A stretch of 64,000 bases of DNA, from contig NZ_LT859959.1 of the NCBI RefSeq assembly GCF_900176205.1, positions 124,001-188,000 of the forward strand. The letters are read 5' to 3'. Made by a program: the position numbers and the translations under genes. The DNA comes from Bradyrhizobium sp. ORS 285 (lineage in GTDB: Bacteria; Pseudomonadota; Alphaproteobacteria; Rhizobiales; Xanthobacteraceae). The notes below the pieces were generated by a model. That model had not been told where the DNA came from. It was given only the letters and a program-made list of their open reading frames with translations, and searched no databases. Below are positions 19,157 through 27,137 of the stretch, in pieces (the stretch's first letter is position 1; the number at the start of each line of letters is the position of its first letter).

Positions 19157-19849
19157 ATGACCGTTCCGCAGTTGCGTTCACTCCAACTTGCCGTGGAGGG
19201 CGCCGACGCGGTGTCCGCGCTGCTGCTCGCTCCGCCGCAGGCCCGCGCCTGCTTCGTGTTCGCCCATGGCGCCGGGGCCGGCATGACCCATGCGTTCATG
19301 GCGCAGGCAGCCGATGGCCTCGCCGCGCACGGCATCGCCACGTTGCGCTTTCAGTTCCCCTACATGGAGAAGGGCAGCAAGCGTCCCGACCCGCCGGCGC
19401 TGGCCCAGGCCGCCGTACGCGCGGCAGCTGCCGAGGCGGCGCGGCTCTGCCCGGGTCTGCCGCTGATTGCCGGCGGCAAATCCTTCGGCGCGCGGATGTC
19501 CTCGCAGGCGCAATCGGTCCAGCCGCTGCCGAAGGTCGTGGGTCTCGCCTTCCTCGGCTTCCCGCTCCACCCCGCCGGCAAACCGTCCATCGCCCGCGCC
19601 GATCACCTCGGCGGCGTCGAAATTCCGATGCTGTTTCTGCAGGGCACGCGCGACAAGCTAGCGGAGCTGCCGCTGCTCGAACCTGTCGTAAATGGCCTGG
19701 GGCCGATGGCGACCTTGCATCTGATCGACCAAGCCGATCACGCTTTCCACGTGCCGGCGCGCTCCGTGCGGAATGACCGGGATGTGATGGTCGAGCTGAC
19801 ACAGGCGTTCGCGACTTGGCTCGAGGGGCTCGGGGTTCGCAGCGTCTGA
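19157..19849 (+). CDS. Alpha/beta hydrolase, KANL3/Tex30-like (dienelactone hydrolase-like)
   Basis: 230 residues from the ATG at 19157 (weak ribosome site; upstream in-frame starts are TTG only). The fold is suggested by CFVFAHGAGAGMTHAFM, TLRFQFPYMEKG, LIAGGKSFGARMSS (nucleophile elbow G-K-S-F-G), PMLFLQGTRDKLAEL (acid) and DQADHAFHVP (His). The GGKSFGGR-type elbow is characteristic of the KANL3/Tex30 branch. It is cytoplasmic and the substrate is unknown. It follows the chemoreceptor by 86 bases and may be transcribed separately. Confidence 0.82.
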   Translation: MTVPQLRSLQLAVEGADAVSALLLAPPQARACFVFAHGAGAGMTHAFMAQAADGLAAHGIATLRFQFPYMEKGSKRPDPPALAQAAVRAAAAEAARLCPGLPLIAGGKSFGARMSSQAQSVQPLPKVVGLAFLGFPLHPAGKPSIARADHLGGVEIPMLFLQGTRDKLAELPLLEPVVNGLGPMATLHLIDQADHAFHVPARSVRNDRDVMVELTQAFATWLEGLGVRSV

Positions 19850-19978
19850 CGCGCTGAACCGATGGCTCCGACGAAAACTGAAAGAGAACAAAAAAGGAAC
19901 TTTCAATGGATCCAGGGTTGAGTCATAGTTCCAGCGAGGCATTCCGGTCCTGCTGTTTCCGATCATCCCGAGGAGCTC

Positions 19979-20464
19979 ATGAGAAGGATCATCTTGAGAA
20001 GGATCATCTCAAGTCTCTCGCTGCTGGCGGTTTGCGCAGCGAACCTGCCGGCGATGTCGGTTCGCGCCGAGGACGGCTTGAAAGGCATCGAGACCTTACA
20101 TGGCGCGTGCAAGAAACTGACGGTTGCGGCAAAGGACCGGACCTCTGAATGCAAAGGCGTCCTGCTCAATACGCGCTACGATGACGGCCGGACCGGCTAC
20201 TATTTCGTGACGCTGGACGGAGCGATCATCACCTTCTCGAGCCCCGGCGAGGCCGACCCGCGGACGGCCGCGACGGCGCGCGCCTATCCGGTCGATATGA
20301 TCATCTTCAAGGCCGAAGGTGACATTCGCAAGCTCGCCGCCAAGGGCGCGTGCCGCGCAACGCTTCCGTCTGGTGCTCTTTCCGGACTGAGCTGCCGAGC
20401 CGACAGCGAGGTCGGCCGCTTCGAAGGCGAGTTCACGGCCGGCACCAAGGCGCCCGGCCTGTAA
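19979..20464 (+). CDS. Small secreted protein of unknown function
   Basis: 161 residues. The start has AGGAG at good distance. The N-terminus MRRIILRRIISSLSLLAVCA is a signal peptide, cleaved near VRAED. The mature part has four Cys (HGACKK, SECKG, KGACRA, LSCRAD), which could make two disulfides in the periplasm. I recognise no domain. Nucleotides 19982-20003 contain the near-direct repeat AGAAGGATCATC twice, which encodes RRII-RRII in the signal peptide. Confidence 0.75.
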   Translation: MRRIILRRIISSLSLLAVCAANLPAMSVRAEDGLKGIETLHGACKKLTVAAKDRTSECKGVLLNTRYDDGRTGYYFVTLDGAIITFSSPGEADPRTAATARAYPVDMIIFKAEGDIRKLAAKGACRATLPSGALSGLSCRADSEVGRFEGEFTAGTKAPGL

Positions 20465-20572
20465 GCAGCGGCTCTTCCGCAAGATTTGGCGCGACATCAG
20501 GCTCGAAATATTGCAACAAGTCGGCGTCATCGTTGGGCTTGGTGCGCAGGTCGCCCGATCTTGGAGAGTTTG

Positions 20573-21574
20573 ATGTTCCGATACCTCGGCTTCGTCCTGG
20601 GGCTGCTCTTGAGCCTCGTGTCGATCAGCACCGCGCTGGCCGACGACGCGAAGCTCCGGATCGGTGTGCTCCGCCTGTCGTCGTCAGCGCCCGTGTTCAT
20701 CGCGCTGGACAAAGGCTACTTCCGCGACGCCGGGCTTGATGTCGAGCTGAAGTTCTTCGATGCAGCGCAACCGATCGCCGTGGCGACGGCCACCGGCGAT
20801 GTCGATGTCGGGGTGACCGCGTTCACCGCAGGTCTCTACAATCTCGCCGGCAAAGGCGCTCTCAAGATCGTTGCCGGCATGAGCCGCGACCGGCCCGGCT
20901 ATCCGCTGATCGGCTACTTCGCCAGCAACAAGGCTTACGAAGCCGGGCTCAAGGCGCCGAAGGACATCGCCGGCAAGCGCGTGGCGATGACGCAGGTCGG
21001 GTCGAGCTTCCACTACTCGGTGGGACTGCTCGCCGAGAAGTACGGTTTCAAGCTGTCCGACGTGAAGATCGTGCCGCTGCAGTCGATGTCCAACATGGCC
21101 GCCGCCATCAAGGGCGAGACGGTGGATGCCGCACTGATGCCGGTGTCCGTCGCGCGCAAGCTGATGGAAGAGGGCGCGGTGAAGCATCTCGGCTGGGTCG
21201 GCGACGAGACGCCGTGGCAGGTCAGCGGCGTGTTCGCCGGACCGAAGACCCTGGCCAATGCGGCGCTCGTCGGCAAACTGCTGGCCTCGCTGCAGCGAGC
21301 CGAGCGTGAGTATCATGATGTCGTGCTGTCCACCGTGAAGGATGGCAATGCCGCGATCGACGAGAAGACCAAGCCGCTGCTCGAAATCATCGGCAAATAC
21401 ACCAACCTCCCGGTCGAGCAGGTAGTCGGCAATTGCGCCTATATCGATCCCGCCGGCAAGCTGGACGTGAAGAACATCGATAGCCAGATCAAATGGCTGC
21501 AAGGGCAGGGGTTCGCTGATCAGGGCTACGATGCAGCCGCGATCATCGCGAAGGAGTTCGTCAAGCCGGACTGA
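20573..21574 (+). CDS. ABC transporter substrate-binding protein (NitT/TauT type), aromatic-acid cluster
   Basis: 333 residues from the ATG at 20573 (GGAGA upstream). The signal peptide ends ALADD. Family features of NMT1/SsuA-like binding proteins: LRIGVLRLSSSAPVFIALDKGYFRDAGLDV, VDVGVTAFTAGLYNLA, ASNKAYEAGLKAPKDI with AGKRVAMTQ, and GETVDAALMPVS. It heads a three-gene importer (with 21615-22388 and 22381-23211) that runs into the gentisate genes. Uptake of a substituted benzoate is the simplest inference, though the ligand itself is not proven by sequence. Confidence 0.85.
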   Translation: MFRYLGFVLGLLLSLVSISTALADDAKLRIGVLRLSSSAPVFIALDKGYFRDAGLDVELKFFDAAQPIAVATATGDVDVGVTAFTAGLYNLAGKGALKIVAGMSRDRPGYPLIGYFASNKAYEAGLKAPKDIAGKRVAMTQVGSSFHYSVGLLAEKYGFKLSDVKIVPLQSMSNMAAAIKGETVDAALMPVSVARKLMEEGAVKHLGWVGDETPWQVSGVFAGPKTLANAALVGKLLASLQRAEREYHDVVLSTVKDGNAAIDEKTKPLLEIIGKYTNLPVEQVVGNCAYIDPAGKLDVKNIDSQIKWLQGQGFADQGYDAAAIIAKEFVKPD

Positions 21575-21614
21575 TGGGAGTGGAAAGCAACACAACCGCC
21601 GCCGGATTACCAAG

Positions 21615-22388
21615 ATGGACCTGATCGCCGACGCCATCAGTCATCGCTTCGATGCGCTCGAAGTGCTTCAAGACGTCTCCTTCACGGTTGGAGCCGGTGA
21701 AGTCGTCGCCATCGTAGGTCCTTCCGGTTGCGGCAAGAGCACGCTGCTCTCGATCCTCGGTGGCCTGTTGCAGCCCACGCAAGGGGAGGCGCAACTGCGC
21801 GGCGCCGCGCCGCCCGGCAGCCTCAACCCGCTGACCTTCGTATTCCAGGATTTCGCTCTGCTGCCCTGGGCCAGCGTGGAAGACAATGTCGCTTTCCCGC
21901 TGCTGCATACGTCGCTCTCGGCATCGCAGAGCGCTGCCGCCGTCGACGATGCCTTGCGGCGCACCGGGCTCGTCGACTTTCGCCATGTCTACCCCAGGCA
22001 GTTGTCGGGTGGCATGCGCCAGCGCGTCGGCATCGCCAGGGCGCTCGCGGTGCGCCCGGCGATCCTGCTGATGGACGAGCCGTTGTCGGCTTTGGATTCG
22101 CAGACACGCGAGCTCCTGATGGAGGACTTCGTCGATCTCCTGGCCGACGGAGCCATGGGCGCGGTTTACGTGACCCATAACCTCGAGGAGGCTGTGCGGC
22201 TCGCCGATCGTATCGTCGTGCTGTCACGACGCCCTGGCCGCATCCGCAAGGTGGTGAGCGTGCCGGCGACGCGGCAGAGCCGCGGTGAGGCCGTGACGCG
22301 CGCGCAATTGCTCGAGCTGCAGAACGAATTGTGGGCGCTGATCCGGACCGAGGCGATCGACGCCGAGCGCGAGGTTCAGAATGCTTGA
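21615..22388 (+). CDS. ABC transporter ATP-binding protein (NitT/TauT type)
   Basis: 257 residues. Walker A is GPSGCGKSTLL (about 36-46), the Q-loop is FVFQDFALLPWAS, the signature LSGGMRQRVGIARAL, Walker B ILLMDEPLSALDSQ and the H-loop VYVTHNLEEAV. Its 3' end overlaps the permease start by 8 bases, so the subunits are coupled. It powers the importer whose binding protein lies 40 bases upstream. Confidence 0.93.
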   Translation: MDLIADAISHRFDALEVLQDVSFTVGAGEVVAIVGPSGCGKSTLLSILGGLLQPTQGEAQLRGAAPPGSLNPLTFVFQDFALLPWASVEDNVAFPLLHTSLSASQSAAAVDDALRRTGLVDFRHVYPRQLSGGMRQRVGIARALAVRPAILLMDEPLSALDSQTRELLMEDFVDLLADGAMGAVYVTHNLEEAVRLADRIVVLSRRPGRIRKVVSVPATRQSRGEAVTRAQLLELQNELWALIRTEAIDAEREVQNA

Positions 22389-23211
22389 GCGCTCTCCGGC
22401 AGACCGGGCCGAGATCGTCGGCGCGCAACCGACCCGCAAGGTCCCGTTCCGAGGCGGCGGCTTCGCGCCGTCCGCGAGCCGCTGGGCGGGTTGGCTGGCG
22501 CTCGCCGGGGTGCTTGGCATCTGGCAGTCGGTCGGCAGTCTCGCTCTGGTCAATCAATTGTTCCTGCCGACGCCGTGGACGATCCTGCGCGCGCTGGTCC
22601 GTCTCGCCGAGAGTGGCGCCCTGTGGCAGCACGTGTCGGCGTCGTTCGTGCGCATCGTAACCGGGTGGGCGCTCGGCACGGCCTCCGGCATCGTCGTGGG
22701 CTTTGCCATCGGCCTGTGGCGGGTCGCCCGCAGCATCGGCATCACCTTCGTGTCGGCGCTGTTCCCGATCCCGAAGATCGCCGTGCTGCCGCTCTTGATC
22801 TTGTGGCTCGGAATCGGCGAGCAGCCGAAGATCGCGACGATTGCGCTCGGCGTGTTCTTCTCGACTACGATCTCGGTCTATAGCGGCGTCGATGCGGTGC
22901 CGCGCAATCTGATCCGGATGGCCCAGAGCTTCGACGTGCCGTTTCCAACCATCGTGCGCAAGGTGATCTGGCCCGGCGCGCTGCCGTCGATCCTGGCGGG
23001 CTTTCGCATCACCGCATCCGTGGCGCTGATGCTGGTGGTCTCGGCGGAGATGATCGGCGCCGAGACCGGCATCGGCACCTTCGTGCTGCAGGCCGGCAAT
23101 CTGATGCAGACCGATCAGCTGATGGCGGGCATCCTGATTCTGTCGCTGTTCGGCCTCGCCGTCGGCAAGCTGATCAGCCTGCTGGAAGCACGGCTGCTGC
23201 ACTGGCGCTAG
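22381..23211 (+). CDS. ABC transporter permease (NitT/TauT type)
   Basis: 276 residues, start supported by GAGG. About six TM helices follow a 35-residue cytoplasmic N-terminus. The coupling-helix EAA region reads NLIRMAQSFDVPFPTIVRKVIWPGALPSI (key residues A, G-absent variant, P-x-I), close to SsuC/TauC permeases. It ends 4 bases before the convergent end of the gentisate dioxygenase gene. Function: inner-membrane channel of the aromatic-acid importer. Confidence 0.92.
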   Translation: MLERSPADRAEIVGAQPTRKVPFRGGGFAPSASRWAGWLALAGVLGIWQSVGSLALVNQLFLPTPWTILRALVRLAESGALWQHVSASFVRIVTGWALGTASGIVVGFAIGLWRVARSIGITFVSALFPIPKIAVLPLLILWLGIGEQPKIATIALGVFFSTTISVYSGVDAVPRNLIRMAQSFDVPFPTIVRKVIWPGALPSILAGFRITASVALMLVVSAEMIGAETGIGTFVLQAGNLMQTDQLMAGILILSLFGLAVGKLISLLEARLLHWR

Positions 23212-23215
23212 CGCA

Positions 23216-24253
23216 TCACGCGTTGCCGCGATCCTCACGGAACAGGTCCAGCTTCTCCTGCACGGGACGATCGGAGAACGAGAACAGCACGGCATCCTCA
23301 TCCGCCTCATGGCTGACCCATTGCCAGCTCGGCACCACGAACAGATCGCGCGGTCCCCACTCGAACGTCTGATCGCCGATGCGGCTGCGCCCCCTGCCTT
23401 CGATCGCGGTGAAGACCGTCGCATCGGTGGAGCGATAGCGTGCCGTCTTGAAGCCCTTCGGGAGCAGCTGGATGAAGGTGCCGATGGTCGGCATCGCGAA
23501 GTCGCCGGTCTCCGGATTGGAGAATTTCAGCTTCAGCCCATGGCACGCATCCCATTCCTCGCTACGCTTGGCGTTCTCCAATGCCTCGCGTGTGTAGGAA
23601 TAGGGATAGTTGAAGATCGGAGACGTGCGCGATTTGCGCTTGGCATCGACCGGCAGCAGATTGTGCCCGTAGCGGGCAAAACTGTCGCCGATGGGACGCG
23701 CGACCTTCTGCTGATCCTCCTGCGATCCTTGCGCGAAGGACGCATCGAGGAACTGCACCAGGGGAATGTCGAGGCCGTCGAGCCAGAACATCGGCTCCGA
23801 GGTTTCGTTGCCGTGATCATGCCACGTCATTGACGGCGTGATGATGAAGTCGCCGGGCTCCATCAGGGTCCGTTCTCCGTCGACCGTGGTGAATGCACCC
23901 TTGCCCTCCAGCACGAAGCGCAGTGCCGACTGGCTGTGGCGGTGGGCCGGCGCGATGTCGCCGGGGATGACCATCTGAACGCCGGCATAGAGCGAGGTCG
24001 TGACCTTGGACTGGCCGCGCAGCCCCGGATTTTCAAGGATCAGCACCCGACGTTCGGCTTCCTTGGCCGTGATCAACCGCCCGGCCTCGATCATGTAGTC
24101 GCGGATCGCCGCGAACTGCCAGAGATGGGGACGGCACGCGCTCTTCGGCTCGGGCGTGATGAGATCACTCATCACCGTCCACAGCGCCGTCATGTTCTCG
24201 CCGTCGATCTTCTTGTAGAACGCCTCGCGTTCCGGGGTCGAAACTGCGGCCAT
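23216..24253 (-). CDS. Gentisate 1,2-dioxygenase
   Basis: 345 residues, normal for the family. Two cupin domains: the N-terminal one holds the Fe site with PAHRHSQSALRFVLEGKG and WHDHGNE (about residues 99-160), and the C-terminal one is degenerate (RYRSTDATVFTAIEGRG, VVPSWQWVSHEA). It opens the ring of gentisate to maleylpyruvate, the central step of the cluster. The promoter region contains a 20-bp palindrome at 24283-24302, 30 bases upstream of its ATG, shared with the divergent isomerase and regulator genes. Usual gene names are gtdA/nagI/sdgD; I leave the symbol empty because usage varies. Confidence 0.93.
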   Translation of the reverse strand: MAAVSTPEREAFYKKIDGENMTALWTVMSDLITPEPKSACRPHLWQFAAIRDYMIEAGRLITAKEAERRVLILENPGLRGQSKVTTSLYAGVQMVIPGDIAPAHRHSQSALRFVLEGKGAFTTVDGERTLMEPGDFIITPSMTWHDHGNETSEPMFWLDGLDIPLVQFLDASFAQGSQEDQQKVARPIGDSFARYGHNLLPVDAKRKSRTSPIFNYPYSYTREALENAKRSEEWDACHGLKLKFSNPETGDFAMPTIGTFIQLLPKGFKTARYRSTDATVFTAIEGRGRSRIGDQTFEWGPRDLFVVPSWQWVSHEADEDAVLFSFSDRPVQEKLDLFREDRGNA

Positions 24254-24282
24254 GCGCGCCTCCCGATCAGATGTCTTTCTTG

Positions 24283-24302
24283 ATTGACAGTATACTGTCA
24301 AT
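24283..24302. promoter_or_regulatory. Perfect 20-bp palindrome, predicted MarR-family operator 1
   Basis: ATTGACAGTATACTGTCAAT is its own reverse complement over all 20 bases. It lies between the divergent gentisate dioxygenase and isomerase-marR units. Nearly the same sequence recurs at 28287-28306 before the other catabolic operon. Size and symmetry fit a MarR dimer; the regulator is encoded at 24976. Confidence 0.8.
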
Positions 24303-24353
24303 TCGCCTACCGTCAATTGCAACCAGAGCTATCATTTCGGGAGGACGACCACG

Positions 24354-24986
24354 ATGAAGCTGCACGGCTATTTCCGCAGCAGCGCATCCTATCGTGTCAG
24401 GATCGCGCTGAATCTCAAGCGTCTGACGGCGGAACATCTGCCGCATCACCTCCGCAAGGGCGAGCAGCGCGCGCCCGCTTATCTCGCTCTCAATCCCCAG
24501 GGCTTCGTTCCGACCCTGGAGGACGACAGCGGCGCGACCCTGATCCAGTCTCTGGCCATCATCGAGTGGCTGGACGAGACTCACCCCGAGCCGCCGCTGT
24601 TGCCCGAGGATCCCCTGCGCCGCGCTCAGGTCCGCGCCTTCGCACAGGTGCTCGCATGTGACACCCATCCGGTCCAGAACCTGAAGGTGCTGGCGCGGCT
24701 GCGCGAGCTCGGCCTGTCCGAGGACAAGGTCACGGCCTGGGCCGGCTGGGCCAATCGCGAGGGCCTCGCAGCCTGTGAGGCTCTGATCAAGCATGAGCCC
24801 GGGCCGTTCTGTTTCGGAGCCGCGCCGACCCTGGCTGATCTCTGCCTGGTGCCGCAGCTCGGCAATGCTCGCCGCTTCGGCGTCGATGTCGCGGCGTTCC
24901 CGCGCCTGCTGCAGGCGGAGGCTGCCGCGAAGGCAACGCCGGCGTTTGCGGATGCCGCCCCGGAGCGTCAGCCCGATGCCGAGTAA
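24354..24986 (+). CDS. maiA: Maleylpyruvate (maleylacetoacetate) isomerase, zeta-class GST
   Basis: 210 residues, start after GGGAGG. The N-terminal thioredoxin fold begins LHGYFRSSASYRVRIALNLK, with the SSxSxRVR/C motif of the zeta class (the catalytic Ser region), followed by NPQGFVPTLEDD and the SLAIIEWLDE glutathione-binding turn. The C-terminal helical domain has PTLADLCLVPQL. In this context it should turn maleylpyruvate from the dioxygenase into fumarylpyruvate using glutathione. Its last 11 bases overlap the marR start. A fumarylpyruvate hydrolase gene is not seen in the window. Confidence 0.9.
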   Translation: MKLHGYFRSSASYRVRIALNLKRLTAEHLPHHLRKGEQRAPAYLALNPQGFVPTLEDDSGATLIQSLAIIEWLDETHPEPPLLPEDPLRRAQVRAFAQVLACDTHPVQNLKVLARLRELGLSEDKVTAWAGWANREGLAACEALIKHEPGPFCFGAAPTLADLCLVPQLGNARRFGVDVAAFPRLLQAEAAAKATPAFADAAPERQPDAE

Positions 24987-25485
24987 GCCGCCTGAGATCA
25001 CGATGGACGCGGTCTACACCAAGCCGGGCTATCTGTTCCGGCGGATGCAGCAGATCGCAGTGTCCATCTTCATCGAGGAATGCCGCGAGTTCGACCTCAC
25101 GCCCGTGCAGTACGCCGCGCTGGTTGCGATCCAGAATCACCCGGGCATCGATGCTACCAGGCTGTCCGCCGTGATTGCCTTCGACCGCTCCACCCTTGGC
25201 AGCGTGATCGAGCGGCTCGAGACCAAGGGCCATGTCGAACGCAAGCCGTCGGCCGAGGACAAGCGGGTCAAGCTGCTCTATCTGACCAAAGCCGGCGGGG
25301 CTCTGCTGCGAAACATCATGCCGTTCGTCGACCGCGCACAGGCGCGCATGCTGGCGCCGCTGAAGGCGGCCGACCGCAAGGCGCTGATGGCGCTGCTGTC
25401 GCAATTGGTCGATCTCAACAACGAGGTGTCGCGCGTGCCGCTGCGCGCCGAGGACGCGCTGGAGCATCTCGGTAAGAGCAGCTGA
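24976..25485 (+). CDS. MarR-family transcriptional regulator of the aromatic cluster
   Basis: 169 residues from the ATG at 24976, inside the end of maiA; MDAV at 25003 is an alternative start. The winged helix is PVQYAALVAIQNHPGIDATRL then IAFDRSTLGSVIERLETKGHVER with the wing KPSAEDKRVKLLYLT, the standard MarR pattern. It is translationally coupled to the isomerase and thus autoregulated through the palindrome at 24283. By analogy with MarR regulators of aromatic catabolism it would repress both operons until an aromatic acid or aryl-CoA ligand binds. Confidence 0.92.
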   Translation: MPSKPPEITMDAVYTKPGYLFRRMQQIAVSIFIEECREFDLTPVQYAALVAIQNHPGIDATRLSAVIAFDRSTLGSVIERLETKGHVERKPSAEDKRVKLLYLTKAGGALLRNIMPFVDRAQARMLAPLKAADRKALMALLSQLVDLNNEVSRVPLRAEDALEHLGKSS

Positions 25486-25523
25486 ACCGTGGCGCTCGTG
25501 CATCCTCTGCGAACGGCGTTTGC

Positions 25524-27137
25524 TCATAGCCGCATCACCGCCTGACGATCGATCTTGCCGGTGCCGGTCTTCGGCAGCTCGTCGATGAAGACGATCTCAC
25601 GCGGATATTTGTAAGGCAGCAGCTTGGCCTTGACGTAGTCTTGCAGCGCCTTGGTCATGACGGGCTCATCGCGCGCCTCGCCGTTGGTCACCACCACTGC
25701 CTTCAGGCTCATCCGCCGGTCGGGCAGCTCGTGCGCGAACACGGCGCATTCCCTGATGTCCGGGTGCTCGGCGAGGCACAGCTCGACCTCGAGCGGATAG
25801 ACCCATTGGCCGGAGATCTTGACCAGGTCGTCGGCACGGCCGCGGAAGAAGTGAAAGCCGTCGATGTCGCGCACGAAGCGATCGCCGGTGTAGATCCATC
25901 CGCCCTCGCGGATCGTCTCCGCGGCCTTGTCCGGCCGGTTCCAGTAGAGCGGCGTGTTGGAATCGCCGCGGACCCAGAGAATGCCTTCCTCGCCGGTCGC
26001 TACGTCGTGACCGTCCTTGTCGCGCAATGCGATCTCGTAGCCGGGCACGCGTAGACCGGCGGCGCCGAGCTTCTTGCGATCCTCGCGGTTGGAGAGATAG
26101 ACGTGCAGCACCTCGGTCGAGCCGAGACCTTCGACGATCTCGAGTCCAGTGAGACTCTTCCAGCCATTGAAGACCTCCGCGGAGAGCACTTCGGCCGCAG
26201 ACACCGACAGGCGCAGTGACGAGAGGTCGGCTTCTCTCGCGCCCTCGGCCTTGGTCAGCGCGGTGTAGAGCGTCGGCAGGCCGAAGAACACGGTCGGACG
26301 GAAGCGGCTGATGGCATCGAAGATCGCCGCTGGCTTCGGCTGGCCGGGCAGCAGCAGAGTCGTTGCGCCGACCGAGAATGGAAAGGTGATGGCGTTGCCG
26401 AAGCCGTAGGCGAAGAAGATCTTCGGCACCGAGAAGCAGATGTCGTCCGGCCTCAGCCGCAGCACGTTCTTTGCGAACGCCTGCTCGCTATAGGCCATGT
26501 CATGCTGCAGATGGACGATGCCTTTCGGGCGGCCGGTTGAGCCGGACGAGTACATCCAGAAGGCCATCTCGTTGCGATGGGTGTCGGCTTCCGCGAGCTC
26601 CGTGGCGAAGTTGACCAGCCACCGATCGACGGCAATGGTCGACGGCGCCGCCGTGGTCGATGCCTCGCCGTTGACGACGATGAGGGTCTGCAGCGCTGTA
26701 TCCGTGCAAGCCTGGGTGTCGAAGCGTCCGGCAAACTCCGCATCCGCGACGGCGACCTTGGCGCCGGAATCCGCGAGATAGAATTGCAACAGGTCGGGCG
26801 GCGTCAGCGTGTTGATCAGCAGCGGCACGTAGCCGGCGCGCACCGCGCCGAAGAAGGCGGCGGGGTAGGCCGGCGTGTCGTCGAGGAACAGCAGCACCCG
26901 GTCGCCGCGGACCAAACCAAGCGACGCGAAGCCGTTGCCCCAGCGGCAGGCTTCGGCGCACAGCTCGGCGTAGCTGCGCTGGCCGGCCGGGCCGATCAGC
27001 GCAGGTTTATTCGCGTTGCCGCTGGTGAGATTGTCAAACAGGACGCGGCTGGCGTTGTAGCGCGCAGGGATCGCGAAGCCGATCTCGCGGGCGCCGGCGC
27101 TGTCCGAAGGAACCTGATCGGCGATCTCCCGTGTCAT
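25524..27137 (-). CDS. Benzoate-CoA ligase family protein (aryl-CoA ligase)
   Basis: 537 residues, ANL superfamily. Motifs: MYSSGSTGRPKGIVHLQHDM (P-loop-like A3), EGLGSTEVLHVYLSN (A5), GWIYTGDRFVRDIDGFHFF (A7), GRADDLVKISGQWVYP (A8) and PKTGTGKIDR with the catalytic Lys (A10). The pattern YNASRVLFDNL and the KIFFAYGFGNAITFPF segment match benzoate-/hydroxybenzoate-CoA ligases rather than acyl-CoA synthetases. ATGA overlap (27134-27137) couples it to the upstream monooxygenase. Inferred role: activation of salicylate, 3-hydroxybenzoate or a related acid before ring hydroxylation. Confidence 0.88.
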   Translation of the reverse strand: MTREIADQVPSDSAGAREIGFAIPARYNASRVLFDNLTSGNANKPALIGPAGQRSYAELCAEACRWGNGFASLGLVRGDRVLLFLDDTPAYPAAFFGAVRAGYVPLLINTLTPPDLLQFYLADSGAKVAVADAEFAGRFDTQACTDTALQTLIVVNGEASTTAAPSTIAVDRWLVNFATELAEADTHRNEMAFWMYSSGSTGRPKGIVHLQHDMAYSEQAFAKNVLRLRPDDICFSVPKIFFAYGFGNAITFPFSVGATTLLLPGQPKPAAIFDAISRFRPTVFFGLPTLYTALTKAEGAREADLSSLRLSVSAAEVLSAEVFNGWKSLTGLEIVEGLGSTEVLHVYLSNREDRKKLGAAGLRVPGYEIALRDKDGHDVATGEEGILWVRGDSNTPLYWNRPDKAAETIREGGWIYTGDRFVRDIDGFHFFRGRADDLVKISGQWVYPLEVELCLAEHPDIRECAVFAHELPDRRMSLKAVVVTNGEARDEPVMTKALQDYVKAKLLPYKYPREIVFIDELPKTGTGKIDRQAVMRL